Source: CAWUKT01 sp963923035 (GTDB lineage Bacteria; Bacteroidota; Bacteroidia; J057; JADKCL01). Taken from it: DNA of 37,338 bases. Under the pieces are notes generated by a model, which saw nothing but the letters and a program-made list of their open reading frames with translations, did no database searches and was not told the origin of the DNA. The stretch is from positions 1-37,338 of the forward strand of contig CAWUKT010000071.1 in NCBI GenBank assembly GCA_963923035.1, read 5' to 3'. The translations under genes and the position numbers were made by a program. How positions within the stretch are numbered: the stretch's first letter is position 1; every line of letters begins with the position of its first letter. Of the stretch, positions 16,019 to 23,122 are shown one piece after another.

Positions 16019-17920
16019 CTAATCGACGGCAATGGATTGGAGGAAGGTTTGGAGGGGTTGGCCGGTGAGGGTGTCGCCATCTACGATGGCAATGGGGGAG
16101 TCTAAGTAATCTAAATAATTCTTAGAAATTCTGGATTGGGGATTAAGGAATACCCTATTGAAAATGAAAGGACAACTTCGAATTCCCTTCCAATAGGAAC
16201 CAAATAATCTAACCCCCGTAAAGATTGCTCTACAAACTTCCACATCATATATCTTGGCATAAGATAAATCTGCCCTTGTCAAATTCGCCGACTGTAAATT
16301 TGATCTCGATAAGGAGGCATTTCGAAAATCAGATTCGATAAGCATTGCTCCCGAAAAATTCGTCGATGAGAGATCTGCACCTCGAAAAGAAGTCCTTGAG
16401 AAAACCCCTTCAGAAAGGTTGAACTCAGAAAGATTAAATCCAGAAAAATCTCCGTCCGTATAGTAAGATCCCATAAAATTATTTCCCAAAAGGATTGCAT
16501 CCCCAAACTTTACACGAGACAAAACCGCATTGAAAAAATCTACATTTATCAAGTTTGTCTCTCTAAAATCAGCTTCAACCATATATGCTCCACTAAATCT
16601 GGCTTCCTTGAGATTAGCTTTTGAGAAATCAGCATTTTCAAGTGTGCTATTTGAAAAATCTGCCTCTCGAGCATTTACATTTGATAGGTTTATCCTTTCC
16701 ATAACGGCATACTTGAAATCCCGACCAATTAAGTTTAACCCTTTTCCGTGGTTTAGAATCGCCAAGCTCCTTGCCTCTTCAATGGTAGTGGAATCTCCTA
16801 GATATTTTGCGACCAAACTTTCATCCACTTGATTGATTTGATTCACGTAATCGTTCAGGTTGATGGCCATGGGCATAAACTCTGGAAATACATCCAAATA
16901 GTTTTTTTTCATACCTGAATTCCCAATCTGCCTATGACTCACCCACAATCCCTTTTTTACGACCCAACTACCATATTCACAAATCCCCGCTGCCCCCAAA
17001 AACACCAGAACCATTCCCCCAGAAAGAATTCTCCCCCCCACGACTTGCCTAAGCGTCTTTTTCTCCTTCTGAATCCGGTTCAATACCAGGAATAAAAACA
17101 CCGTTGCCATCGCAATGCTGATCACCGACGCGATGAACTGGGCCAGGGAGCGGTCATAGTCGTGGTAGGCCAAAAAGCGGTACTGCAGAGCGATCACCAC
17201 AAAGACGGGGAACCAGAACAAAGCCAGCTGGATCAGCCCTTTGAAAAAGGGGCGGAAGAAACTCCCCGGCGCATACCGTTCCAGGTAGTTGAACAGGAAG
17301 GGATGGAGGTGATTGTAGTTGGGGGCGTAGTCTTCGGCTTCGTAGAGTTCGTCGAGGCGTTTTTTGTGGTGGTAGAGGTTGATGAGGAGGTTGAAATGGA
17401 GGATGATGATGAGGAAGGGGGTGACGGTGTAAAAGGCGAGGAGGTCGAGCTCGATGTTGAGGATCGGGAGGGTGACGCGGGAATCTGGGAGGAACAGCAT
17501 CAGGTCGGTGGTCGAAGCCACGATGAGCAAGATGTAGAACATGAGCGCGACGAAGGTCAGGGCGAGGGTGCGGGTGACTTTGGAGGATTTGTCGACGGAC
17601 TCGCGGAGGGATTGGATGTAGGCGTCGCGTTTTTCGGGGCTAAGGGCCTGGAGGCGTTCGGTGACTCTGAGGCCGTCTTTTTTACGGCGGCGTTTGGACC
17701 TGGGCGGGGTGAGGTCTACGCCTTCGAGGGCTTGGGGCGGCAGGATCTGGAGGAATGGGGTGGCCTTGGTGGGGCCGGCTTGGAGGATCGCGTCGATCAG
17801 GGCTTCGGACCATTGGTCTTGGGGCTGATCGGTATGGCCGACTGCCCGGGCGAGGGCGATGAGATCGCCTTTGGAAATGCTGGGGTGTTCCAGGATAGAT
17901 CTGAGTTGGTCGGGGCTCAT
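16019..17920 (-). CDS. Five-helix membrane protein with pentapeptide repeats, candidate partner of the NACHT protein
   Basis: A 633-residue protein. Residues 1-110 are soluble and helical, ending in a basic stretch (RSKRRRKKDG). Five predicted membrane helices follow (about 117-140, 159-182, 233-255, 261-285, 300-322). Between the first two lies VTLPILNIELDLLAFY, which I recall from other membrane-bound pentapeptide proteins. A soluble linker leads to pentapeptide repeats (about 405-575), a short cysteine-containing part, and a final GC-rich tail (613-632) nearly the same as that of the NACHT protein. The gene ends 62 bases before the NACHT start, so both are probably on one transcript. As the only clear membrane component, it may be the effector or anchor of a two-protein system; this is inferred from position and the shared tail. 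Confidence 0.85.
   Translation of the reverse strand: MSPDQLRSILEHPSISKGDLIALARAVGHTDQPQDQWSEALIDAILQAGPTKATPFLQILPPQALEGVDLTPPRSKRRRKKDGLRVTERLQALSPEKRDAYIQSLRESVDKSSKVTRTLALTFVALMFYILLIVASTTDLMLFLPDSRVTLPILNIELDLLAFYTVTPFLIIILHFNLLINLYHHKKRLDELYEAEDYAPNYNHLHPFLFNYLERYAPGSFFRPFFKGLIQLALFWFPVFVVIALQYRFLAYHDYDRSLAQFIASVISIAMATVFLFLVLNRIQKEKKTLRQVVGGRILSGGMVLVFLGAAGICEYGSWVVKKGLWVSHRQIGNSGMKKNYLDVFPEFMPMAINLNDYVNQINQVDESLVAKYLGDSTTIEEARSLAILNHGKGLNLIGRDFKYAVMERINLSNVNAREADFSNSTLENADFSKANLKEARFSGAYMVEADFRETNLINVDFFNAVLSRVKFGDAILLGNNFMGSYYTDGDFSGFNLSEFNLSEGVFSRTSFRGADLSSTNFSGAMLIESDFRNASLSRSNLQSANLTRADLSYAKIYDVEVCRAIFTGVRLFGSYWKGIRSCPFIFNRVFLNPQSRISKNYLDYLDSPIAIVDGDTLTGQPLQTFLQSIAVD
16022..16084 (-). 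repeat. Shared C-terminal tail module, copy in the membrane protein gene
   Basis: Encodes VDGDTLTGQPL followed by QTFLQSIAVD, ending directly at the TAG stop. The codons are GC-rich, whereas the codons just upstream (around SKNYLDYL) are AT-rich. The same shift in composition occurs at the same point in the NACHT gene. Confidence 0.85.
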
Positions 17921-18066
17921 GGTTTGGCGGTTTGGTGTTGGGAAGATAGGGAAATTTAACAGAAATGTGGATTTAGCCTTAATAGGGCAAAATCGAAATG
18001 AACCAGAAAGGCAACAGAGGAAAATCCCATTGAAGCTCCCATCTCCGATCAGAAAAAGTCTTGATC

Positions 18067-18100
18067 AAAAAAATCCCCTGATCGACCGACCAGGGGATTT
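18067..18100 (-). terminator. Rho-independent terminator of the integrase gene
   Basis: On the minus strand AAATCCCCTG pairs with CAGGGGATTT around a ten-base loop and is followed by a run of T. It starts 23 bases after the integrase stop, so the membrane/NACHT cluster downstream probably has its own promoter in 17,921-18,066. No clear promoter element was identified there. Confidence 0.85.
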
Positions 18101-18122
18101 CTAAACTGTTGATTAACGCTGC

Positions 18123-19817
18123 TCAGTCCTTCCATTCGATCCGTCCGTCGGCCCACTGCGCGACCATCTCCCGCAATGCGGGAGCCACAGCAAAGCGGAC
18201 GCCAGGAAAGAGACTGTTGGCGTTGAGCGTCGATTGAAGCGCCTCCAAGGCCAATCCAGCTTTCTCTCCCGGGACGGTACTCGAATAGGCAAACGTGCGA
18301 ATTAGAACCGTCTGACACATCGACTCTGGAAGGCCCAGCTCTCGCCCGTAGGTCTCCAGATCGTTCGGATTGACTACCAACCCTTCGAAGTGAGGGCTTA
18401 GGTCCGATGTTTGCATCCTTGCCGTTTGGAGGACGTAGAACCTCAGCATCTCCACCTGGGGAGATTGAGGAATGGATGATGCGGGAGTTTTTGGAGCGAT
18501 AACTTCCGCCTTCGAAGGGGAGGGACCTGGGGAAGTAACGTTACGGGTTTCCCCTCCCCATTCTCCTACTTGCTGATTGAATTTCTCGACTTCCTCATCC
18601 ATGTCCTTGCCCAATAGGTGCCAGTACTTCTCAGTCTGGGTAATACTGGAATGGCCAAGGAGATTTTTGAGTACCGTTACTTTCATGCCCTTGGAAACAG
18701 CAACCGTCGCAAAGGTATGCCGAGCCGTATGGAAGCTCATTGTATGTTTAACACCAATCTTCCTGGCCATCACTTTGAGATGGAAATTGAGTCTCGAATT
18801 GGACTTTCGAATCAGGTGTTTCCGTTTGAAAGCATCTCGGGAAAGAAAATCAGGAGGAAGCACCGGGAAAATAAAATCGGTGGGCAATGAATCAGCCTTA
18901 CGGTACTTCGCCAGAATCTTCAAAGGAACCTGTCCAAGGTTCATCTGAACCCTTGATCCAGTTTTGCGGGTCAGGGTATTCAGCCGCTTTCCCTCTTCCA
19001 CATGACACCATTGCAGAGCCGCCACATCCACATAGCGCAATCCTCCCCCTAAAGCACTCAAAAGGTACATATCCCGCGCAAGATCGGCCTTAATGCCTTC
19101 CTTGATGGGCAGTTCAATCAGGGCTTTGAGTTGTTCAGGGGTGAGGAAATCAAGTCGGGGTTTGCATTTTGGCAACTCGAAATAGGGCTTGTGGACAGGG
19201 TCCAAGAGTCCTTTTTTGATCTTTTCATTCAGCACCAATCGGAGTGGCTTGGTGTAAATCCGTATGGTTCCTGGAGCATTCCCACGTTCTTCCCTCAAAA
19301 ACTTTATATAGGCGTCCAGGACCATTTTTTTCTCCCCCGTACCCGGATACTTGATCTCCCGCTTCAAATCCGAGACGGACAGAACCGATATCCCCAAAAA
19401 TTCCATAAACCATTCCAGGCGTCTCGCCGTTTGAGAACAGTGGAGTGAACTCGAAACCTTCTCCAGTCTTGCAAAATCCCGCGCCTTCTCTTCCATCAAT
19501 TCGATCAAGTTCATATTCCCTCCCCGACTGACCAGATGATCAATCGAACCTGTTGTCAGTGTCTTCTCTCCACTTTCCAATTCCACCGCCAATTCCAGGT
19601 ATTTGCTTCTCTCTCGTGCAATCAATTTGTTGAGTCGGGTCGATTGAGGATGGTTCCGTTTGACCCTTCTTTTTTCCGCGTCCCATTGATCAGATCGCAC
19701 CCGTAATCCCAGGGATTTCTCCCGCTTTTTCCCATTGTTGTACACCAGAATTTTCACCGGAGCTTCCCCAGCCTTGTTGAGCTTGGAGGACTTCAAAAAT
19801 ACGTTTGCCGTAGCCAT
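18123..19817 (-). CDS. Tyrosine recombinase (integrase) of Bacteroidota type with a long C-terminal extension
   Basis: A 564-residue site-specific recombinase. It has an N-terminal arm-binding domain (MATANVFLKSSKLNKAGEAP and the following strands), a SAM-like core-binding domain (about 100-220) and a catalytic domain with R261 (GGGLRYVD), H363 and R366 (HTARHTF), the LGHSS motif and the nucleophile Y398 (TEKYWHLL). The family normally ends 20-40 residues after the tyrosine. This one continues for about 166 residues: a Pro/Ser-rich linker, then an apparently folded domain (about 460-564). The start at 19817 is chosen because the typical N-terminus begins there; the upstream extension of the frame is not protein-like. 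It marks the defence region as an integrated element. Confidence 0.92.
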   Translation of the reverse strand: MATANVFLKSSKLNKAGEAPVKILVYNNGKKREKSLGLRVRSDQWDAEKRRVKRNHPQSTRLNKLIARERSKYLELAVELESGEKTLTTGSIDHLVSRGGNMNLIELMEEKARDFARLEKVSSSLHCSQTARRLEWFMEFLGISVLSVSDLKREIKYPGTGEKKMVLDAYIKFLREERGNAPGTIRIYTKPLRLVLNEKIKKGLLDPVHKPYFELPKCKPRLDFLTPEQLKALIELPIKEGIKADLARDMYLLSALGGGLRYVDVAALQWCHVEEGKRLNTLTRKTGSRVQMNLGQVPLKILAKYRKADSLPTDFIFPVLPPDFLSRDAFKRKHLIRKSNSRLNFHLKVMARKIGVKHTMSFHTARHTFATVAVSKGMKVTVLKNLLGHSSITQTEKYWHLLGKDMDEEVEKFNQQVGEWGGETRNVTSPGPSPSKAEVIAPKTPASSIPQSPQVEMLRFYVLQTARMQTSDLSPHFEGLVVNPNDLETYGRELGLPESMCQTVLIRTFAYSSTVPGEKAGLALEALQSTLNANSLFPGVRFAVAPALREMVAQWADGRIEWKD

Positions 19818-20000
19818 TTCAATTTGATTTTTGGTGAATCTAAGGCAAGTAGGGGTCTCCAAATCGGGTCGAAAAAAAATCGTAATCAACCCCGGATATC
19901 CCTCCGCCATAAACAATCGAAAGGCGATAAACGTCGAAAAATTAATTTTACGGCCTATTTTCGGGGTTTGGTTTTAGCTTCTATCTACCGCTGAGGTAAA

Positions 20001-20045
20001 TTCGCCCAGCTCCAAGGCGAATGAATTTGGGTCGTGACCCGAATT
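20001..20045. repeat. Two adjacent small inverted repeats
   Basis: TTCGCC and GGCGAA pair across nine bases (20001-20021). Directly after, GGGTC and GACCC pair around a two-base centre, extended by AATT on both sides with one mismatch (20024-20045). They precede a much stronger palindrome and may form one composite site. Confidence 0.5.
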
Positions 20046-20060
20046 GGCCCAGCGCGATGG

Positions 20061-20094
20061 TGAATTCATTTGGGCGCGCACCCAAATGAATTCA
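20061..20094. repeat. Perfect 14-bp inverted repeat
   Basis: TGAATTCATTTGGG and CCCAAATGAATTCA are perfect complements around the loop CGCGCA. No T-run follows on either strand, and it is not near the end of a gene, so a terminator is unlikely. It lies about 240 bases upstream of the integrase start, a suitable place for a recombinase or regulator site. Confidence 0.7.
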
Positions 20095-20452
20095 GTGTGA
20101 GGCCGGGACGGTTTATCCAGGCAACAGGCGTACTGAATGGGTGGGCAGGGGCAGCTCGGTCCTGGGCCAGGCGGATTGGGGTGGAGAACTGCACTGCCGG
20201 ACTTATTTTCCGAGGCCATTCACGTTTGCCCTGCATTCCCCCACCCAATAACCTTTCTCCATTCTTCTTCTACCCAATGCTTCCCGACCATTTTCCAAAC
20301 TAACTCTACCTATTCTTAAGAGGTTCTGGCCCTTTGGTAAACGGGTTGGCATCAGATGGAAACTGGTGGGGGGCAAAGGGAAACTGATTCGTCGTGCAGG
20401 GAACGGCGCTCCCCCGAAAGGGAAACCAGCCGGCCCGGGAGCCAAACGGGGC

Positions 20453-20486
20453 CAAAAAAGAACCGGCGCTGCAAAGCAAGGCCGGT
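20453..20486 (-). terminator. Rho-independent terminator of the desaturase gene
   Basis: On the minus strand ACCGGC pairs with GCCGGT across 13 bases, followed by TCTTTTTT. It begins 33 bases after the desaturase stop codon. Confidence 0.75.
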
Positions 20487-20518
20487 CATTGTATTTCCTG
20501 AAATAATCTTTCAATCTA

Positions 20519-21265
20519 TCAGAAGGCGATTTCCGGCTTCCGGCGACGGAGCTGGATGATCTTCACCTTGTCGAGCAGCCAGATGATCGGGTACATCGGG
20601 TCAAACTCAAACCATTTGACCGCGAAGTTGGCGCGACCGCCGTATTTGTGGTGGTTGTTGTGGAAGCCTTCGCCCCACATGAACAGGTCGACGGGCAGGA
20701 TATTCTTGGAGGTGTCCTTCACCTTGAAGTTGCGGTAACCGTACTTGTGCGCGAACCAGTTGATGATGGCGCCGTGGACCGGTCCGATGACGATGCTGAC
20801 GGGCAGCAGCAGCCACATCCACCATTGGGTGGCAAAGAAGGCCCAAAAGACAGTATAGATCGCGACCCACATGAGGCGGCTGAAATACTTCTCTCCGAAG
20901 AGGTCGAACTTCCGCCACTCGGGCAGATCCTTGAGGAATTTCGGCGCGACCTTCATCTTGCCCCAGAAAATGTCGACGTAGTACTGCTTGGTCCGCCACA
21001 TCATGGCGAAGAGGTTCTTGTCGAATTTAGGTGAGTGGGGATCGTTTTCGGTGTCGGCGTAGGCGTGGTGCATCCGGTGCATCGCGCCGTAGGTATTCGG
21101 GCTCAGATAAGAGGAACCTTGGGTCAGCCAGGAAAAAACGAAGAAGAAACGTTCCCATCTTTTGGACATTGTAAACATCCGATGGGCGGCGTAACGGTGG
21201 TGGAAAAACGACTGGCAGAACAAAGACAGGTACCAATGCGCCACGAAGAAAATAATTACTCCCAT
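20519..21265 (-). CDS. Acyl-CoA (delta-9 type) fatty acid desaturase
   Basis: A 248-residue membrane di-iron desaturase that introduces a double bond into acyl chains of membrane lipids. The three histidine boxes are present in order: HRYAAHR (about 23-29), HRMHHAYAD (about 63-71, with the family's NDPHSP soon after) and HNNHH (about 202-206). Hydrophobic helices lie at the N-terminus and around WVAIYTVFWAFFATQWWMWL. It is short compared with desaturases of about 300 residues that carry an extra N-terminal helix, but the catalytic parts are complete. It has its own terminator and a candidate promoter, so it is probably a single-gene unit. Temperature-dependent membrane adjustment is the usual role. 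Confidence 0.93.
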   Translation of the reverse strand: MGVIIFFVAHWYLSLFCQSFFHHRYAAHRMFTMSKRWERFFFVFSWLTQGSSYLSPNTYGAMHRMHHAYADTENDPHSPKFDKNLFAMMWRTKQYYVDIFWGKMKVAPKFLKDLPEWRKFDLFGEKYFSRLMWVAIYTVFWAFFATQWWMWLLLPVSIVIGPVHGAIINWFAHKYGYRNFKVKDTSKNILPVDLFMWGEGFHNNHHKYGGRANFAVKWFEFDPMYPIIWLLDKVKIIQLRRRKPEIAF

Positions 21266-21337
21266 TGTGCGTGTTTAAGATTGTGTTGACAGCAATATGG
21301 CTGCCTCTTAATGGAGTTTTGCTTTTGGTTTAGGGGA

Positions 21338-21345
21338 CAAAATTA
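21338..21345 (-). promoter_or_regulatory. Candidate Bacteroidota -7 element of the desaturase gene
   Basis: On the minus strand TAATTTTG fits the Bacteroidota -7 consensus TAnnTTTG, about 70 bases upstream of the ATG. A TTG at proper distance for the -33 element is not clear (the nearest is 24 bases upstream). AATTTTGTCCCC at this site is exactly repeated upstream of the ompA-like gene. Confidence 0.45.
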
Positions 21346-21549
21346 AGAAAAAAACCGTAGGGATTACGTCAAAAGGGATAAATACGGACTGACAAGGCTC
21401 ATATGAAACGCATATCCCCTGTCCCCCCTTCATTTCCTCGTTCTCCCGATTGCCCTGGCCTGTACAGCCCCTTTATTCACCATTTCAAACAATTGCGCCA
21501 TCCGCTCATTGCCCTTCCCTTTTCCCGGTTTCCCCTCCCCCTACAACCG

Positions 21550-21577
21550 AAAGGCCACCCCTTGCGAGGCAGCCTTT
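21550..21577 (-). terminator. Possible terminator after the small lipoprotein gene
   Basis: On the minus strand AAAGGC and GCCTTT pair across a 16-base loop that has an additional CCT/AGG pairing, 25 bases after the lipoprotein stop. The T-run is weak. Confidence 0.35.
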
Positions 21578-21601
21578 ACACGATAAAGTGTTTTCGAAGT
21601 C

Positions 21602-22294
21602 TCAAATGGAAATGGTGAAGCTGTTCCCGTTGAGGGTGACCGTCGCCGCGCCCCCACCGAGGAAGTCCACCGAACCGGAATAGCTCGCGGAATTGTTGTC
21701 TCCGGACGCCTCGAGGGTAAAATTGAGGGTCCCGGAGTTGATCTCAAACGTCGCCTTGTCCACCTTGATGTTCACGTAGGTGAGGTCCATCTCCACCTCC
21801 ACCGTACTGATATTGCCCGCCCGGGTCAGCACCGAGGAACCGGCAAAATCGTGGTTGCCATTCAGGTTGAACTCGCTGCCCGTCAGGAGGTCGGACACGA
21901 CGAAGGTATTCAACGCACTGCCATTGTAGGTCAGGCGGAGGCCGTTGTAGTTGCCCGTGCGGGTGGACGCATAGTCAATGCTTGTGGGGACAAGTCCGTC
22001 ACAATTGGCCACCCAGTTATAGGCGTAGTTGAAGGTATAGGCGACATTGGCGCCCTGGAATTCACGGGTGAAGGCCGAGTCGCCCGCATAGGTGCAATTG
22101 CTGGCCCACTGGCTCTCTTCGGTGGAAGTCTTCGTGGCCACGTAGGCGATGTCCGATGCAACGCCGGATTCTTCCTCCGACAGGGTGGTTTCGACGAGGT
22201 CCACCACTTCTTCTTCGGACATGACGTCTTCGTCCTTGCGGCAGGAGGCCAGGACAAGCAGCAGCAGCGACAGTAGAATGATGCGGTTTTTCAT
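21602..22294 (-). CDS. Secreted lipoprotein of unknown function
   Basis: A 230-residue protein with a clear lipoprotein signal peptide: a basic start (MKNR), a hydrophobic core and the lipobox LASC, with lipidation expected at C18. The first mature residues are acidic (DEDVMSEEEVVDLVE). The remainder is rich in T, S, N and G with alternating hydrophobic positions (for example SSVLTRAGNISTVEVEMDL), suggesting a beta-sandwich or small beta-barrel. No enzyme motif was seen. It is transcribed from its own region after the Crp/Fnr-type gene, across a 57-base gap holding a palindrome. Function unknown; probably a cell-envelope protein. Confidence 0.85.
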   Translation of the reverse strand: MKNRIILLSLLLLVLASCRKDEDVMSEEEVVDLVETTLSEEESGVASDIAYVATKTSTEESQWASNCTYAGDSAFTREFQGANVAYTFNYAYNWVANCDGLVPTSIDYASTRTGNYNGLRLTYNGSALNTFVVSDLLTGSEFNLNGNHDFAGSSVLTRAGNISTVEVEMDLTYVNIKVDKATFEINSGTLNFTLEASGDNNSASYSGSVDFLGGGAATVTLNGNSFTISI

Positions 22295-22341
22295 AGTTGT
22301 TCAGTTTGGAGTAAAAATAGCCCTCTCCCCAACCAGTCGCG

Positions 22342-22355
22342 TTAACAATTGTTAA
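22342..22355. promoter_or_regulatory. 14-bp perfect palindrome between the Crp/Fnr gene and the lipoprotein gene
   Basis: TTAACAATTGTTAA overlaps the stop codon of the Crp/Fnr-type gene and lies 48 bases upstream of the lipoprotein start. A perfect palindrome in front of a gene and beside a regulator gene is a plausible operator, although it does not match the classic Crp or Fnr half-sites closely. A TATTTTTA sequence between it and the ATG could be the -7 element. Confidence 0.5.
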
Positions 22356-22939
22356 GAACCTTCTCCGTCCCGGCTCCGGTCCAGCAGGCGACGGCGGATG
22401 CGGCTCAGGGAAACGGGCGTGATGCCGAGGTAATGGGCGATGTATTTGTCGTGGACCCGGTTGACCAGGCCCGGATGTTCGGTGAGGAAATTGAGGTAGC
22501 GTTCTTCGGGCGAATGGAGCAGCAGGGACTCCACCCGCTGGATGGCCTGCTTCAGCAATTGCAGCAGGACCTGGCGTTGCTGGTCCTTGAGCTCGGGATG
22601 GCGGGCGACCACCGATTGGAGGACATCGTAGTCGATCCGGAAGACAGTCGTGGCTTCCACCGCTTCCGAGGTGGTGCGCGCGGGCTCCCCGAACAGGAGG
22701 ATATAAGGGCTCGCGATGACCTGGTGTTCGTGGCGGAAGGAAACGGTGATGTCCTCTCCCCGTTCATTGGCGACATACGAGCAGATGAGACCCTTGCGGA
22801 TGAGAAAGACTTCCCGGGCCGTGGCACCCGATTCTATGAGCCGCTCCCGCGGCTTCAACCGGACCTTATGCGCGGACCGCAGCAAGGCCTTGATCTCCTG
22901 CCGGCTCAACTGGCGCACCAGTCGCAAGGGCAACCCCAT
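22352..22939 (-). CDS. Crp/Fnr-family transcriptional regulator
   Basis: A 195-residue regulator from the ATG at 22939 (a TTG five codons upstream would also be in frame). The N-terminal cyclic-nucleotide-like beta-barrel (about 15-115) contains LKPRERLIESGATAREVFLIRKG and later SPYILLFGEPARTTSEAVEATTVFRI. A dimer helix follows, then a C-terminal helix-turn-helix with YIAHYLGITPVSLSRIRRRL as recognition part. There are no cysteines for an iron-sulfur cluster, so an Fnr-type oxygen sensor is unlikely. Many Bacteroidota have small Crp/Fnr proteins of this kind with unknown ligands. It may regulate the adjacent lipoprotein gene. Confidence 0.9.
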   Translation of the reverse strand: MGLPLRLVRQLSRQEIKALLRSAHKVRLKPRERLIESGATAREVFLIRKGLICSYVANERGEDITVSFRHEHQVIASPYILLFGEPARTTSEAVEATTVFRIDYDVLQSVVARHPELKDQQRQVLLQLLKQAIQRVESLLLHSPEERYLNFLTEHPGLVNRVHDKYIAHYLGITPVSLSRIRRRLLDRSRDGEGS

Positions 22940-23122
22940 TTGTTTCAGGTCCAATCGCGGTAGTGTTTATCCTGGATCTTAGATACAAAATATCTCGCCC
23001 AATTGCCTGCCCTGACCGGCCTAAATGGGGAGGGGCCCAGGCCCTATTGACAAGTCCATTCTCCCAATCTCCCCATGGCCGGTCCCCGCTCGCCAAAGAG
23101 GGTTTTTCGTTTTCATTTGACT

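Larger units (their letters stand above)
19818..20452. other. Gap between integrase and desaturase: probable element end
   Basis: About 635 bp with no convincing gene. The integrase-proximal 160 bp is AT-rich and should hold the integrase promoter. Three inverted repeats follow at 20,001-20,094, listed separately. The rest (20,100-20,450) is GC-rich without recognisable content. No tRNA gene was found to serve as an attachment target. If the integrase acts next to its own gene, one attachment site should be here, but no repeated copy of a candidate core was found inside the window. Confidence 0.5.

Noticed and set aside
19818..19916. 33-residue N-terminal extension of the integrase
   Set aside because: The typical family N-terminus begins at the ATG at 19817; the extension has no similarity to known integrases.
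20203..20514. 103-codon minus-strand frame between desaturase and integrase
   Set aside because: Runs through the desaturase terminator and has low-complexity composition.
19818..20518. tRNA gene as integration target
   Set aside because: No cloverleaf or conserved T-loop sequence was found in this gap.
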